From positions 248,001-312,000 of the forward strand of contig NZ_CP149822.1 in the NCBI RefSeq assembly GCF_038396755.1: 64,000 nucleotides of DNA, given 5' to 3'. Positions 26,597-35,711 of this stretch are shown here, piece after piece. How positions within the stretch are numbered: the first letter of the stretch is position 1; each line of letters starts with the position of its first letter. A program made the translations under genes and the position numbers. The notes beneath the pieces were generated by a model that had not been told where the DNA came from, ran no database searches, and saw only the letters and a list, made by a program, of their open reading frames with translations. The DNA comes from Chitinophaga pollutisoli. GTDB lineage: Bacteria > Bacteroidota > Bacteroidia > Chitinophagales > Chitinophagaceae.

Positions 26597-26707
26597 TGCA
26601 ATCCTCCAATGATCCTTCAGTCATCCTTCAGGTAAACACCCTCAAACCTAAGCCAGCATTGGAGCCACTTGGAGGATCATTGAAGGATGTCAGCAGGATG
26701 TCAGCAG
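26597..26707. repeat. Phased 11-bp repeat hairpin element, copy B
   Basis: A diverged copy of the preceding element. The left arm has ATCCTCCAA, TGATCCTTCAG, TCATCCTTCAG; the right arm TTGGAGGATCA, TTGAAGGATGTC, AGCAGGATGTC. The centre TAAACACCCTCAAACC differs from copy A by two bases within 16. The arms have changed together so that they still pair, which argues that pairing matters. It abuts the stop codon of the heparinase gene (26712), so it would be the 3' end of that mRNA. Confidence 0.8.
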
Positions 26708-26711
26708 GCAA

Positions 26712-28577
26712 TCAGGGTTTCCAGGTGCGCCAGTCATCCAGTTTCGGAACTTTATTCAACCGCCCTCCTTCCGGCAGCACATGCACCGTAAACGCTCCTT
26801 TGAACCCTTCCGGCAGGATGGCTTCGAAACCGGCGAGCGTGGTCCCGGGATTGGCGGCGTCCCAGTCGTGTACCGGCGCCGTGGACCAGGTTTGCAGTTT
26901 CACGGGAACCGGCGCGTCAATCACCAGCCGCAGGGATTTGCCGTTCTTGCGGAGCACGATGGTCCGCTGCCCCTCCATCTCCACCTCGGCCGTCGTCAGC
27001 CAACGCCATTGCAAGGTATCCGGACCGCTGCCCGCCTCCACTTCGTCGCGGATAATAGCGCGCTTACCATTGACCAATGCCATGCCCCTGCGGGCTTTAG
27101 CGAGCTGGCCGGCATAAGCGGCAGACATGTCGGCGATGGCGAATTGTTTGTTTTTGGCGTTGCCCGTGACCGTGAGGTCCGCATGGCTTTCCACTCTTTG
27201 GAAAGCGCCGTTCACCGTGAGCGTATTATGCACGAGGTTGTTGTAGCGCATCACCTGCCAGCGCTGCCCGTTCTGCGCCCGGTTCCAGATACTGAGGCCT
27301 CGGGATTCGAGGGAATTGTAATCCTGCATCCCCAGGTCGGATGCCCAACGCACGCCGCCCCAATCGAGCACGAAAGACCCCACGTCCATATGCGCGTGCG
27401 CGATGCCGGGCGAGCCTGCTTTGAATCCGATGAACATGGCGGAGCTGTCGCCCCATTGGCTGCGCATGAGCGCCACGGGCGTTTCGCCTTCGCCGGTCCA
27501 GAAAGTGTTTGCCGGCGTTGGAATGGCGTTCAGGTCGATCTTTTTCCCCCACAACAACATGGCGGGCAGCAAGCGGTTGTTGGCATGCGCGCCGGGCCTT
27601 TGCAGGCGTTGTTTTTCCACGAACAACAGCGACGGATCCCCTGTTTTCTCCGCAAACCAGCACATCGCCGGTTCGAGGCTGCCGCCGTTGCCGGCGTCTG
27701 AGAAGTTGAAAGGCAGGCCGGATGGGCCGGCCATATGCTGAAAATACGAAGCGGTTGCGAGGAAACCGGGTTGACGGGAAAGCCCGAAGTCGCTGCCTGT
27801 TAGGTTCTCCAGCGCGCTGATGAAAAGCACGTTGAACGCTGTACCATATCCCCAGTAACTATAACCTTCGGGATAGGCGCCCGAGGGTTGATAAGCCTCC
27901 ATCGGCAAGAGAATGCTCCGGATACCACGGTTGATGAGGTGCAAACCAAGCTCCGGCGCGTCTTCATACACCGCCATCGACCCGAACAGCATGCCGGCGT
28001 TGCAGACCTGGTTCCAGTTGTGATGATCTCTCAGCCAGTTGCTGTTTTTCTTTTCCAGCGACGGCCGCATTCCTTTTTCCAGGATCGCGGCGGTGATCAC
28101 GGCGCGCTGTCCGGGCGTGAGGCGGTCGAACAGCCAGTCGTACCCGATGGCCACGCCCATCGTCATTTCTGCGACGTCGAGGAAGTGGGATGGGTTCCAG
28201 TCGGTGAAGGCGGAAACCGCCATCATTTCCCGGATAGCCCTGTCGGCAAAACGGGCGTCTTTGGTAGTACGCCAGGCATATGACAGGTAAAACACCCGCC
28301 GCAGGCATTCCCGGGAAATTCCCAGCAGTCGCCTGCCCGTCATTTGCCGCTCCAGCACCGGCTGTGCGATTATTTTTTCGGACGCGCCGAGGATGGTGCG
28401 GTGCACTTCCCGGAATGGCCCGGGCCGGGAGATTTGTTGGAGGATAAGTGGATCATCCGCCGTTTTCCAGAGGATGCGCGGATGTGCGGGCATGCGGAAA
28501 CCGGCGGGCAAAGAATCGGTTTGGCCATGGGCCGCCAACGACAGGCCCAGGCAAAGGAAAAGCCAGGATAGCTTCAT
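26712..28577 (-). CDS. Heparinase II/III family protein, secreted
   Basis: A 621-residue protein with signal peptide (MKLSWLFLCLGLSLAAHGQ). The N-terminal half is an alpha/alpha toroid (HHNWNQVCNAGMLFGSMAVYED, PSGAYPEGYSYWGYGT); the C-terminal half is the beta-sandwich heparinase II/III domain (GIAHAHMDVGSFVLDWGGVRWASDLG). The family cleaves acidic polysaccharides by beta-elimination; the exact substrate is not predictable. No SusC/D pair is adjacent, so it is not part of a classical polysaccharide utilisation locus here. Its 3' end runs into the phased-repeat element. Confidence 0.9.
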   Translation of the reverse strand: MKLSWLFLCLGLSLAAHGQTDSLPAGFRMPAHPRILWKTADDPLILQQISRPGPFREVHRTILGASEKIIAQPVLERQMTGRRLLGISRECLRRVFYLSYAWRTTKDARFADRAIREMMAVSAFTDWNPSHFLDVAEMTMGVAIGYDWLFDRLTPGQRAVITAAILEKGMRPSLEKKNSNWLRDHHNWNQVCNAGMLFGSMAVYEDAPELGLHLINRGIRSILLPMEAYQPSGAYPEGYSYWGYGTAFNVLFISALENLTGSDFGLSRQPGFLATASYFQHMAGPSGLPFNFSDAGNGGSLEPAMCWFAEKTGDPSLLFVEKQRLQRPGAHANNRLLPAMLLWGKKIDLNAIPTPANTFWTGEGETPVALMRSQWGDSSAMFIGFKAGSPGIAHAHMDVGSFVLDWGGVRWASDLGMQDYNSLESRGLSIWNRAQNGQRWQVMRYNNLVHNTLTVNGAFQRVESHADLTVTGNAKNKQFAIADMSAAYAGQLAKARRGMALVNGKRAIIRDEVEAGSGPDTLQWRWLTTAEVEMEGQRTIVLRKNGKSLRLVIDAPVPVKLQTWSTAPVHDWDAANPGTTLAGFEAILPEGFKGAFTVHVLPEGGRLNKVPKLDDWRTWKP

Positions 28578-28775
28578 AACGGAATTTTTCAGCGGGGTAA
28601 AATACGGCTTTAGCGATACCCCCTCCCGACAATGTGACGAGCGGCCGGAGGATCAAATTCCACCGTTTTCGCCGCCGTACCTGCGGCAGGTGTGGCTCCC
28701 GCTTCCCCGCAATGCCCCGGGAAATCCACAAACAATCCGGGGAGTCGCCGCAAGCGGCGGCGGGCGCAGGCTGGC

Positions 28776-29036
28776 ATGAATTTTCCTTATATGGAAGGAA
28801 ACAGACTGGTTATGAACAACAGGCATAAAAATCCGCCACAAGGTATCCACCAGCCAGACCTCATGCACCTGGCGGTTAAGTTCAACGTATCGCTGCAAAA
28901 AGTAAAAGCAGCCGTGTATACGCTTGGCGATGATCTAAAACAAATCGAGCAATGGCTGATGCAAAGGCAACGACATTTGGGCGCGGTAGCGGTGGAAGAT
29001 CAGATGGGATCTTCGCGCAGGCGCTCGTCGGTGTAA
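28776..29036 (+). CDS. Small DUF3606-like protein
   Basis: An 86-residue frame with a helical core (LMHLAVKFNVSLQKVKAAVYTLGDDLKQIEQWL) resembling DUF3606, a small domain found in many stress-associated proteobacterial and Bacteroidota proteins. Starts at 28776, 28791 or 28812 are possible; 28812 has a purine-rich GGAAGGAAA upstream. Its 3' end overlaps the convergent thioesterase gene by 37 bp. Function unknown. Confidence 0.6.
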   Translation: MNFPYMEGNRLVMNNRHKNPPQGIHQPDLMHLAVKFNVSLQKVKAAVYTLGDDLKQIEQWLMQRQRHLGAVAVEDQMGSSRRRSSV

Positions 29037-29398
29037 GTGATGTGCGTGCGGCCGTGGGGTTTGGGGACGCCGTTTTCATCGACGCTGACAAACACGATTT
29101 TGTCGATGGTGAGAATGGTTTTCTGGGTGATCTTATTGCGGACTTCGCAGCTCAGCGTGATGGAAGTACGCCCGAAATGGGTAGCTTTAATGCCCAGTTC
29201 CACGATATCACCCTGTTTGGCGGAGTTGATAAAATTGATTTCTGACATGTACTTAGTGACGCAGCTGTTGGTCCCGAGTTGAATGATGGCATAAATGGCC
29301 GCTTCTTCATCGATCCAACGGAGGAGACTTCCGCCGAAGAGGGTGCCGTGGGCGTTGAGGTCTTCCGGTTTCACCCATTTTCTGGTATAAAAATTCAT
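29000..29398 (-). CDS. Acyl-CoA thioesterase, hotdog fold (YciA-like)
   Basis: A 132-residue single hotdog domain. The motif LNAHGTLFGGSLLRWIDEEAAIYA carries the catalytic-type Asp/Glu of the acyl-CoA thioesterase/BFIT family, followed by VELGIKATHFGRTSITLSCEV. It hydrolyses fatty acyl-CoA esters in the cytosol. Monocistronic; its promoter region is the 160 bp shared with the divergent lipoprotein gene. Confidence 0.92.
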   Translation of the reverse strand: MNFYTRKWVKPEDLNAHGTLFGGSLLRWIDEEAAIYAIIQLGTNSCVTKYMSEINFINSAKQGDIVELGIKATHFGRTSITLSCEVRNKITQKTILTIDKIVFVSVDENGVPKPHGRTHITYTDERLREDPI

Positions 29399-29561
29399 GT
29401 ACGCTCCGGTTTAGCCGCGAAATTAGTAAAATCAACCGGATTCTCTCCCGCTTCGGACTTGCTAATTTGCAGTTAAACCCCATCAAACATCCTTTCGCTC
29501 CTCGCGGATTGATTATCCTTTACTGCGGCTGTAGTATTGCGTCGTACTACATCATCAATGC

Positions 29562-30805
29562 ATGAAATCCAATCTCTTTAAAGTTGTTTTCGCAGCAGCC
29601 GTGCTAACGGCAGGATGCTCCAAAAAGACCGGCCATCCGACCCCACACCGGATCCTCCGTCGCCCGGCGGCGGTAACGCAACGGAATATCCCGCGTTTAT
29701 GGGCATCAAATTCAACAGTCGCGACGCGCAGTCTAAAATCATCCGCTGGAATCCCAATCTTCCCGAAAAAGACCAGATCGATTCCTCCGTGCTGGCCGAC
29801 AATATACCAGACGGTGTTTACGGCGTCATGGGCGTTCACGGCGGCAGCCATCTCAACATCGCCTACAACAACCTCTACGGCGTGCGCTACGTCAACAGCA
29901 GGCCGGTAGCGGCTTACTGGACCGGCGGCGGCGAGCAGCTGCTCAACGAGGCAACGGGCTCCCCTATGGTCGAGGAAACGATCAGCAGCGCGTATTATAA
30001 CAACGACAATGGCAACTTCGACCTGATGCTCCAGGTGTACGGGATGAACGACCGCGGCGTCTTTAAAAGTTATTACTACCGGATCAGCAAGTCCGGGGAG
30101 GTGACGAAGCATGGGATGCCCGATGCGTTTGCCCATACTTCCGGCGCCTGGACCACCTACGGCGGATACAACGCCTCCGGCTTCAAAGACGGCAAGGCTT
30201 TCGGTTTCAAGACCCTTCAATACAACGACGGAATTTATACCGCCCTCGGCCGCGAAGGCGGCACCCTGAAGGAAAGGTTTCTCCGCCGCGAGGGTTACAA
30301 CGCTTTCAAGATCAACGCAACGCATGTAAACGAAGATGCCACCGGCTATATACTGGGTAATTGTGTCAATATTGCCACGGGTGCAGTGGAATGGTTCACG
30401 TTATACTTGCCGGAGAACATGAAGGAAGAAGATGTGCGTTTTGTGCCGGTGAACCTCGTCCACGATCCACTGCAAGACGACCTCTATGGCGCCACGATCG
30501 CCGACGGCAGGTTCTATTTACCCGGCAACAGCCGCTCCGGCAACGCGCCTTATTATTATACGGTAACCTTACCGTCAGCAAACATCAACCGCCTCACAGC
30601 CGACAAACATACGCTGGAACTCCCCGCCAACGCGCAATACGTGCGTTCACGGCAGATCGCCAAAGTCGGCAATACCCTTTACGCCACGGGCACCAACGGC
30701 TCGCACGCCTGCTTCTGGAAAGACGGGAAATTCCATCCCCTCGCGTCTGGCGGAGCGTATTCAACGATGGTCACATTCGTGTTCACTCCCTACAACAACA
30801 AATAG
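29562..30805 (+). pseudogene. Lipoprotein gene interrupted by a one-base frameshift in an A-run
   Basis: The signal MKSNLFKVVFAAAVLTAGCSKK is read in one frame and the rest (DRPSDPTPDPP..., about 390 residues to 30805) in another. The frames meet at the A5 run 29622-29626; one more A restores CSKKDRPSDPTPDPP, a normal Cys-lipidated start with a Pro-rich tether. The body alternates strand-like and polar segments (YWTGGGEQLLNEATG, FKTLQYNDGIYTALGREGG) and may be a beta-propeller, but no family is recognised. A true defect, a sequence error, or -1 slippage on AAA AAG are all possible. A strong terminator follows. Confidence 0.75.
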
Positions 30806-30844
30806 CAATAATATCTTTAAATGGTTATGAAGCTGAAAAATGAG

Positions 30845-30874
30845 AGCCCCTGTATTCACAGGGGCTTTTCTTTT
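30845..30874 (+). terminator. Rho-independent terminator
   Basis: Stem AGCCCCTGT / ACAGGGGCT with ATTC loop followed by TTTCTTTT. It ends the lipoprotein gene at 29562-30805. Confidence 0.92.
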
Positions 30875-31163
30875 AATTGGCCAAAACATCCGGCTTGCTT
30901 ATTTATGCTTTTCATACTATTATTTACGTTTTACGTAAATTAATTTTTGTTTTTTGAATAAATGTAGATATCTTCGAAAGGTAAACGAACAAACTTCCTC
31001 GCCATGTAAGCTCACCTAAATAGCCACATGGCTGCACATCCGGCCAACAGGCCGGTGACGGAAATTTATCGGTAGTGGTAGATGCAATTCTTCCGGTTCC
31101 GGTGGTTCCTGGCGGGTTGCTACACTTTTACACTGATTAATTTTTCACCTTCATTTATTAATT
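30875..31163. other. Gene-free AT-rich stretch with a palindrome
   Basis: No convincing gene is seen. It holds the perfect inverted repeat ATTTACGT-TTT-ACGTAAAT at 30922-30940 in very AT-rich sequence, which might be an operator or a second weak terminator, and the promoter region of the DUF2975/XRE operon. Confidence 0.6.
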
Positions 31164-31778
31164 ATGCCTGGAAATAACCCTTCCTTAAACGGCCGTATTT
31201 TCCACACTTTCCGATGGCTCGTGGAAATAGCCTGGTACACGAACTTCGCCCTAATCGCCATCGCCATAACTATCCTCAGTTTGGTCATGTTTTTCGACAC
31301 CGACACGCACTTCAGCGCAATGGTAGACCTGACTACGCCACTGTCTTCGATACCCGCAACGGGCGCCACCCTGGAGGCGAAAGCAGCCATCATCCACATG
31401 CGCGTACCGATTAACACGTTCCAGCAGATTTCCGCATTTTTCTTTTTATTCCTTTTCGAGTTCATCGTGATAGCGGTACTGTTCAACCTCCGCAAAGTGC
31501 TGCGCTCAATCAAACGGCAAAGCCCCTTCACGAACGAAGCCATCAGGAGGCTGCGCTACACGGCGCTTTTTATCGCGCTGCTCGCGCCATACAACCTGCT
31601 CCTGAGCATATTGCGGGGAGAAATCATACATGCCTATGCGCCGCAGGCGGAGCATGCATTTAGGATGCATTGGAATATTGGCCTGCCTTATATTATTGTT
31701 GCCGCCGTCATTTATATCCTCGTGGATGTTTTCAGGTACGGAATGCGGCTGCAAAAGGAAAACGAAGCTTTTGTATAA
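31164..31778 (+). CDS. DUF2975 family membrane protein
   Basis: A 204-residue protein with four predicted membrane segments (about 20-42, 90-112, 135-155, 168-190), matching DUF2975. Members are nearly always paired with a small XRE-type regulator, as here, where the stop and the next start share bases (TAATG). They are thought to form a membrane-sensing or self-regulating pair, but the role is unknown. The stretch between segments 2 and 3 (LRKVLRSIKRQSPFTNEAIRRLRY) is the family hallmark. Confidence 0.9.
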   Translation: MPGNNPSLNGRIFHTFRWLVEIAWYTNFALIAIAITILSLVMFFDTDTHFSAMVDLTTPLSSIPATGATLEAKAAIIHMRVPINTFQQISAFFFLFLFEFIVIAVLFNLRKVLRSIKRQSPFTNEAIRRLRYTALFIALLAPYNLLLSILRGEIIHAYAPQAEHAFRMHWNIGLPYIIVAAVIYILVDVFRYGMRLQKENEAFV

Positions 31779-31987
31779 TGGCAATCATTGTAAACCTGGA
31801 CGTGGAAATGGCCAAGAATAAAATCTCGCTGAAAGACCTGGCGGCGAGGATCGGCATATCCGTCACCAATCTCAGCCTGCTTAAAACGGGTAAGGTAAAA
31901 GGCGTTCGTTTCGAGACGCTGGAGGCACTCTGCCGGGAACTTCATTGCAAGCCGGGAGACATCCTCGATTATACGCCTGGCGAATAA
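31778..31987 (+). CDS. XRE/Cro family regulator (YozG-like)
   Basis: A 69-residue helix-turn-helix protein (MAKNKISLKDLAARIGISVTNLSLLKTGK...LEALCRELHCKPGDILDY), the HTH_26 type that accompanies DUF2975. Its ATG overlaps the DUF2975 stop codon as TAATG, giving strict translational coupling. It probably represses its own operon; the target is not shown by the sequence. Confidence 0.92.
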   Translation: MAIIVNLDVEMAKNKISLKDLAARIGISVTNLSLLKTGKVKGVRFETLEALCRELHCKPGDILDYTPGE

Positions 31988-31993
31988 CAGCAA

Positions 31994-32014
31994 AGGCCGC
32001 CTCAATGGCGGCCT
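31994..32014. terminator. Terminator-like hairpin
   Basis: Stem AGGCCGCC / GGCGGCCT with a 5-nt loop, just after the XRE gene and before the convergent rhamnosidase. The T-tract is weak. Confidence 0.6.
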
Positions 32015-32055
32015 ATTGCATATGATTGTTACAGTTATGGGAAAAAGGTAGTTTG

Positions 32056-34791
32056 CTATTTGGAGTAACTATACTCGAATGCATAGTTGCCGGAACCCAC
32101 CTGCAGGGAAGCGTCATTTCCTTCCGCTGTTGCCTGCACCACTTTGCCGCTTTCCGTTACCGTAGCCGAAGCCGCGCCCGGCAGCACGATTTTGGCGGAA
32201 GTATTGGCGGGAACAGATACTTCCAGCTTCAGTTTGCCACCGTCGATTTTCCATTTGGAAGCGATGGTGCCATACAGCGATTTGAATTCCGCGCTGGCAT
32301 GTGTCAGTCCGCCGCCGGGCCTGGGCTGGATACGGAATTGTTTATAGCCGGGTGCCGCCGGATCGGGCTGGATGCCGGTCACGGTTTTGTACATCCAGTC
32401 ACCGATGGCGCCGTATGCGTAGTGGTTGAAGGAGTTCATCCCCACATCCTGGAAAGTACCGTCGGGCTTGATGCCATCCCAGCGCTCCCAAATGGTGGTG
32501 GCGCCCATTTTCACAGGGTACAGCCACGAAGGGTAACTTTGCTGCATCAGCAACTTGTACGCCACATCGGTATGGCCGAAGCGGGTCAGCACATGGCAGA
32601 GATACGGCGTGCCGAGGAAACCGGTGGTGAGGTGGTTGCCATATGCGCCGATGTTGTCGACGAGGCGCTGGGCGGCAGTGGCGCGCTGTTCTTCAGGCAG
32701 GATGTCGAAATTCAGGGCCAGCACATACGCCGTTTGCGTGCTTGATACCAGGCGGCCGTTCGGTGTTACGTATTCGCGGAGGAATGCGTTTTTCAGCCTT
32801 TTGATCAGTTCTTCATATTTCGCCACATCGCCGCTGTTGCCGAGTACTTTCGCCGCGTTGATGAGGTTTTGGGTAGAATGAATATAAAACGCCTGGGCAA
32901 TGAGGTATTTATCTGTGATGGCGGAACGCCCGTCGTTGTCGTACGGCGCGGAATAGAAAAGCCAGTCGCCGAAATGCGGCCCGTGGTTCCAGAGCTCGTT
33001 GCGGCTGATTTTCGTGATGTAATCCACCCACTTCTTCATGCTTTCATATTGCACCTCAAGCATGCGGCGGTCGCCGTAGTTTTGATAAAATTGCCAGGGT
33101 ATGATGGTCACCACGTCACCCCATCCCGCCGAACCCGGCGAAGGGATCGATTTTACATCGGGGATCACAACGGGAATGTCGCCATTGGGGCGCTGGTCCG
33201 CCGCCACGTCTTTCATCCATTTAGTGAAAAATCCGGTCACATTCATGTTGTACGATGCGGTATTGAAGAACACCTGCGCGTCGCCCGTCCAGCCGAGGCG
33301 CTCGTCGCGCTGCGGGCAATCGGTAGGCACATCCACGAAGTTGCCTTTTTGTCCCCACTGGATATTCTGTTGCAACTGGTTGATCAGGGGATGCGAGCAG
33401 GTGAAGCTACCTGTTTCACCCATATCGGAATACACGGCAACGCCTGTAAACAGGCTGGTATCCAGCGGCTGGCGGATGCCTTTCACGCGGATGTACCGGA
33501 AGCCCTGGAAAGTGAACCGCGGCGCGAAAGTTTCGGTGCCGCCGCCTTTCAGGACATATTTATTTTCCTGTTTGGCTGCACGGAGATTGGCGGTGTAGAA
33601 ATTGCCATCTTTGTCGAGCACTTCCGCGTGATGGATCGTGATGGTGTCGCCGGCATTGCCTTTTACTTTCAGTTCTACCCAACCCACCATATTCTGGCCG
33701 AAGTCCACCACCGCTTCGCCCTGGGGCGTGGTGATGAATTTAATGGGCTTTAGTCTTTCTTTCTGACGAACGCCCGGGCCTTCCTGCGCCACGATGTTAT
33801 TTTTCGTGAGCGGCAGCACGGCGGCGGATTGCCATCCTGCATCGTTGAATCCGGGACTTGCCCATCCGTTCATTTCCATGCGCGCGTCCACGGTTTCGCC
33901 GTTGTAGATATCGGAGTAACGCACGGGGCCGGAATCGGCGGTTTTCCAGGAGCCATCGGATGCGATGGTTTCTTTGGAGCCGTCACGGTAGGTGACTTCC
34001 ATCTGGAGCAATAGCGCGGCGGTTTTGCCATAGGTGTTGCGCTGGTTGAGGAAAACGAGGTTGCCGCGGTACCAGCCGTCGCCCAGCGTGGCGCCGATCA
34101 CGTTATTGCCGTATTGCAGCAGCGGCGTGATGTCATACACCTGGTATTGGAGGCGCTTGTCGTAGGCGGTCCAGCCGGGAGTTAGGTGGTCTTCCCCTAC
34201 TCTTTTACCATTGATATGCGCTTCGTACAAGCCGTGCGCCGTCACAAAAAGGCGGGCGCTTTGTACGGGTTTGGCCAAATGGAAAGGTTTGCGGAAGATG
34301 GGGCTGGGACCGGGTTTGCCGGTAGTATCGTTTGCCCGGCCAATCCATTGGGCCGACCAGTCAGACGGTTGCAGCAGCCCCATTTCCCAGGAAGCGACCT
34401 GGCTCCAGGGCGACGCCTTGCCGTTGCGGTCATACACGCGCACCTGCCAGAACACGCGCTGGCGCGAGCTGAGGGCGCCGCCGCCATAAGGAATGTGCAG
34501 CGATTCGCCGGAGCTTACCTTGCCGCTTTGCCAACCGATTTCTTTTCCTTTCGCCAATGCAGCTGCATTGGAGCCGGTACGTACTTCATAGGCGGATTGC
34601 ATGAAATCGCGGCCGGTGGATTTGATCTGCCAGCTCATTCTTGGTTGCGCGGTGGCAACGCCCAGCGGCGAAGTCCGGTATTCGGTGGTGAGCTTTTCTG
34701 GCAGGAACGATTGCGCCTGCACAGAACAGGGCAAGGCCGCCGCGAAAGCCGCGGAGGCCATAACGTGGAATAGATAGGATCTTTTATGCAT
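32056..34791 (-). CDS. Alpha-L-rhamnosidase, GH78, secreted
   Basis: A 911-residue glycoside hydrolase with signal peptide (MHKRSYLFHVMASAAFAAALPCSVQAQ). Domain order is that of Bac_rhamnosid proteins: N-terminal Fn3-like domain (about 30-140), carbohydrate-binding beta-sandwich (150-330), concanavalin-like domain (340-440), the (alpha/alpha)6 barrel (450-800) and a C-terminal beta domain. The catalytic-region motif DVPTDCPQRDERLGWTGDAQ is present. It removes terminal alpha-L-rhamnose from plant glycosides or polysaccharides in the periplasm. It stands alone, with no transporter genes next to it. Confidence 0.95.
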   Translation of the reverse strand: MHKRSYLFHVMASAAFAAALPCSVQAQSFLPEKLTTEYRTSPLGVATAQPRMSWQIKSTGRDFMQSAYEVRTGSNAAALAKGKEIGWQSGKVSSGESLHIPYGGGALSSRQRVFWQVRVYDRNGKASPWSQVASWEMGLLQPSDWSAQWIGRANDTTGKPGPSPIFRKPFHLAKPVQSARLFVTAHGLYEAHINGKRVGEDHLTPGWTAYDKRLQYQVYDITPLLQYGNNVIGATLGDGWYRGNLVFLNQRNTYGKTAALLLQMEVTYRDGSKETIASDGSWKTADSGPVRYSDIYNGETVDARMEMNGWASPGFNDAGWQSAAVLPLTKNNIVAQEGPGVRQKERLKPIKFITTPQGEAVVDFGQNMVGWVELKVKGNAGDTITIHHAEVLDKDGNFYTANLRAAKQENKYVLKGGGTETFAPRFTFQGFRYIRVKGIRQPLDTSLFTGVAVYSDMGETGSFTCSHPLINQLQQNIQWGQKGNFVDVPTDCPQRDERLGWTGDAQVFFNTASYNMNVTGFFTKWMKDVAADQRPNGDIPVVIPDVKSIPSPGSAGWGDVVTIIPWQFYQNYGDRRMLEVQYESMKKWVDYITKISRNELWNHGPHFGDWLFYSAPYDNDGRSAITDKYLIAQAFYIHSTQNLINAAKVLGNSGDVAKYEELIKRLKNAFLREYVTPNGRLVSSTQTAYVLALNFDILPEEQRATAAQRLVDNIGAYGNHLTTGFLGTPYLCHVLTRFGHTDVAYKLLMQQSYPSWLYPVKMGATTIWERWDGIKPDGTFQDVGMNSFNHYAYGAIGDWMYKTVTGIQPDPAAPGYKQFRIQPRPGGGLTHASAEFKSLYGTIASKWKIDGGKLKLEVSVPANTSAKIVLPGAASATVTESGKVVQATAEGNDASLQVGSGNYAFEYSYSK

Positions 34792-34918
34792 GTCGTATTC
34801 AGTTTTCAAGCGGTACCGTCCAAAATATAATTTTCATCCGGAACCACTATCCTGCACTCACCTGCCTGTTCCACATTTTTTCTTTAAATTACAAATACCG
34901 ATCACCAATATAACTACC

Positions 34919-35356
34919 ATGAAAACATACATCGCCGCCTTTCTCCTGCTGCTGGCTATTCCCGCTGCAGCCATCGCCCAGGCGGATGCCGTCAACGGCA
35001 TATGGCTGAATGAAGAAAAAGACGCGAAAGTGCAGATTTACCGGAATGGCGACAAGTTCTTCGGAAAACTCATCTGGATCAAGCACTCTCTGGAGGATGA
35101 CGGCAAAACACCGCGGCGCGACGCGAAGAACACCACCACGTCCCTTCGCTCCCGCCCGTTGCTCAACCTCATTATCCTGACCGGTTTCGAATATGATGCG
35201 GGTGATAAAGTATGGGATGACGGCAAGATCTACGACCCCAAAAGCGGCAAAACCTACAGCAGCAAATTGAAACTCAAAGGCAATATGCTGGACATCCGCG
35301 GGTATGTGGGGGCTCCCATGTTCGGCCGCACCACTTACTGGACGCGCTCAGAATAA
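34919..35356 (+). CDS. DUF2147 family secreted protein
   Basis: A 145-residue protein with a signal peptide (MKTYIAAFLLLLAIPAAAIAQ) followed by GIWLNEEKDAKVQIYRNGDKFFGKLIWI, the DUF2147 signature, and an ending YVGAPMFGRTTYWTR. The family is a small lipocalin-like beta fold exported to the periplasm; function unknown. The ATG at 34919 is chosen because it starts the signal peptide. A strong hairpin follows immediately. Confidence 0.92.
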   Translation: MKTYIAAFLLLLAIPAAAIAQADAVNGIWLNEEKDAKVQIYRNGDKFFGKLIWIKHSLEDDGKTPRRDAKNTTTSLRSRPLLNLIILTGFEYDAGDKVWDDGKIYDPKSGKTYSSKLKLKGNMLDIRGYVGAPMFGRTTYWTRSE

Positions 35357-35357
35357 A

Positions 35358-35386
35358 AAAGGCTGAACGGAATCCGTCCAGCCTTT
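35358..35386 (+). terminator. Rho-independent terminator
   Basis: Stem AAAGGCTG-A-ACGG / CCGT-C-CAGCCTTT with one mismatch and AATC loop, directly after the DUF2147 stop. Confidence 0.85.
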
Positions 35387-35463
35387 TCCGCCAGCCTGTT
35401 GGCGTGGCGACCGTACACGCTATGCGATGCGTTTGTCCGCAGGGGGCATCCTAACCAAACCCA

Positions 35464-35700
35464 TCAATCGTGCCCCTGCTGCTTTACGAGTTTGTTGTAA
35501 ATCCCGAAAAGCAGGAACGGCGCCGCCCATTGCCCTACGAACAGTCCGGCATGCTTCTTACCCATCAGTTGTAAAGCCAGCGAAATGCTCATGGCTCCGA
35601 CTGAAGCCCATAAAAAGGTGTCGGAAGGCAGTTTCGCCGTCTGTTCTTCAATCATTTCCGCCACTTTTCCTTCTTCATGACTGTTTGTTAGCTTTCCCAT
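35464..35700 (-). CDS. Small membrane protein, unknown
   Basis: A 78-residue protein with an amphipathic N-terminal helix (EEGKVAEMIEEQTAKLPSD) and two hydrophobic segments around residues 28-46 and 51-68. I recognise the pattern as a common Chitinophagaceae/Flavobacteriia hypothetical, without a known role. It lies 11 bp downstream of the acidic-protein gene on the same strand, so they may form an operon. Confidence 0.7.
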   Translation of the reverse strand: MGKLTNSHEEGKVAEMIEEQTAKLPSDTFLWASVGAMSISLALQLMGKKHAGLFVGQWAAPFLLFGIYNKLVKQQGHD

Positions 35701-35711
35701 ATGAATATGTT

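Noticed and set aside
26466..26707. CRISPR array
   Set aside because: The repeats are 9-11 bp with 2-bp spacing and an inverted second half; there are no unique 30-bp spacers and no cas genes.
26557..27117. Plus-strand open frame running out of the phased repeats
   Set aside because: It is antisense to the heparinase gene and low in complexity at its start; it has no recognisable domain.
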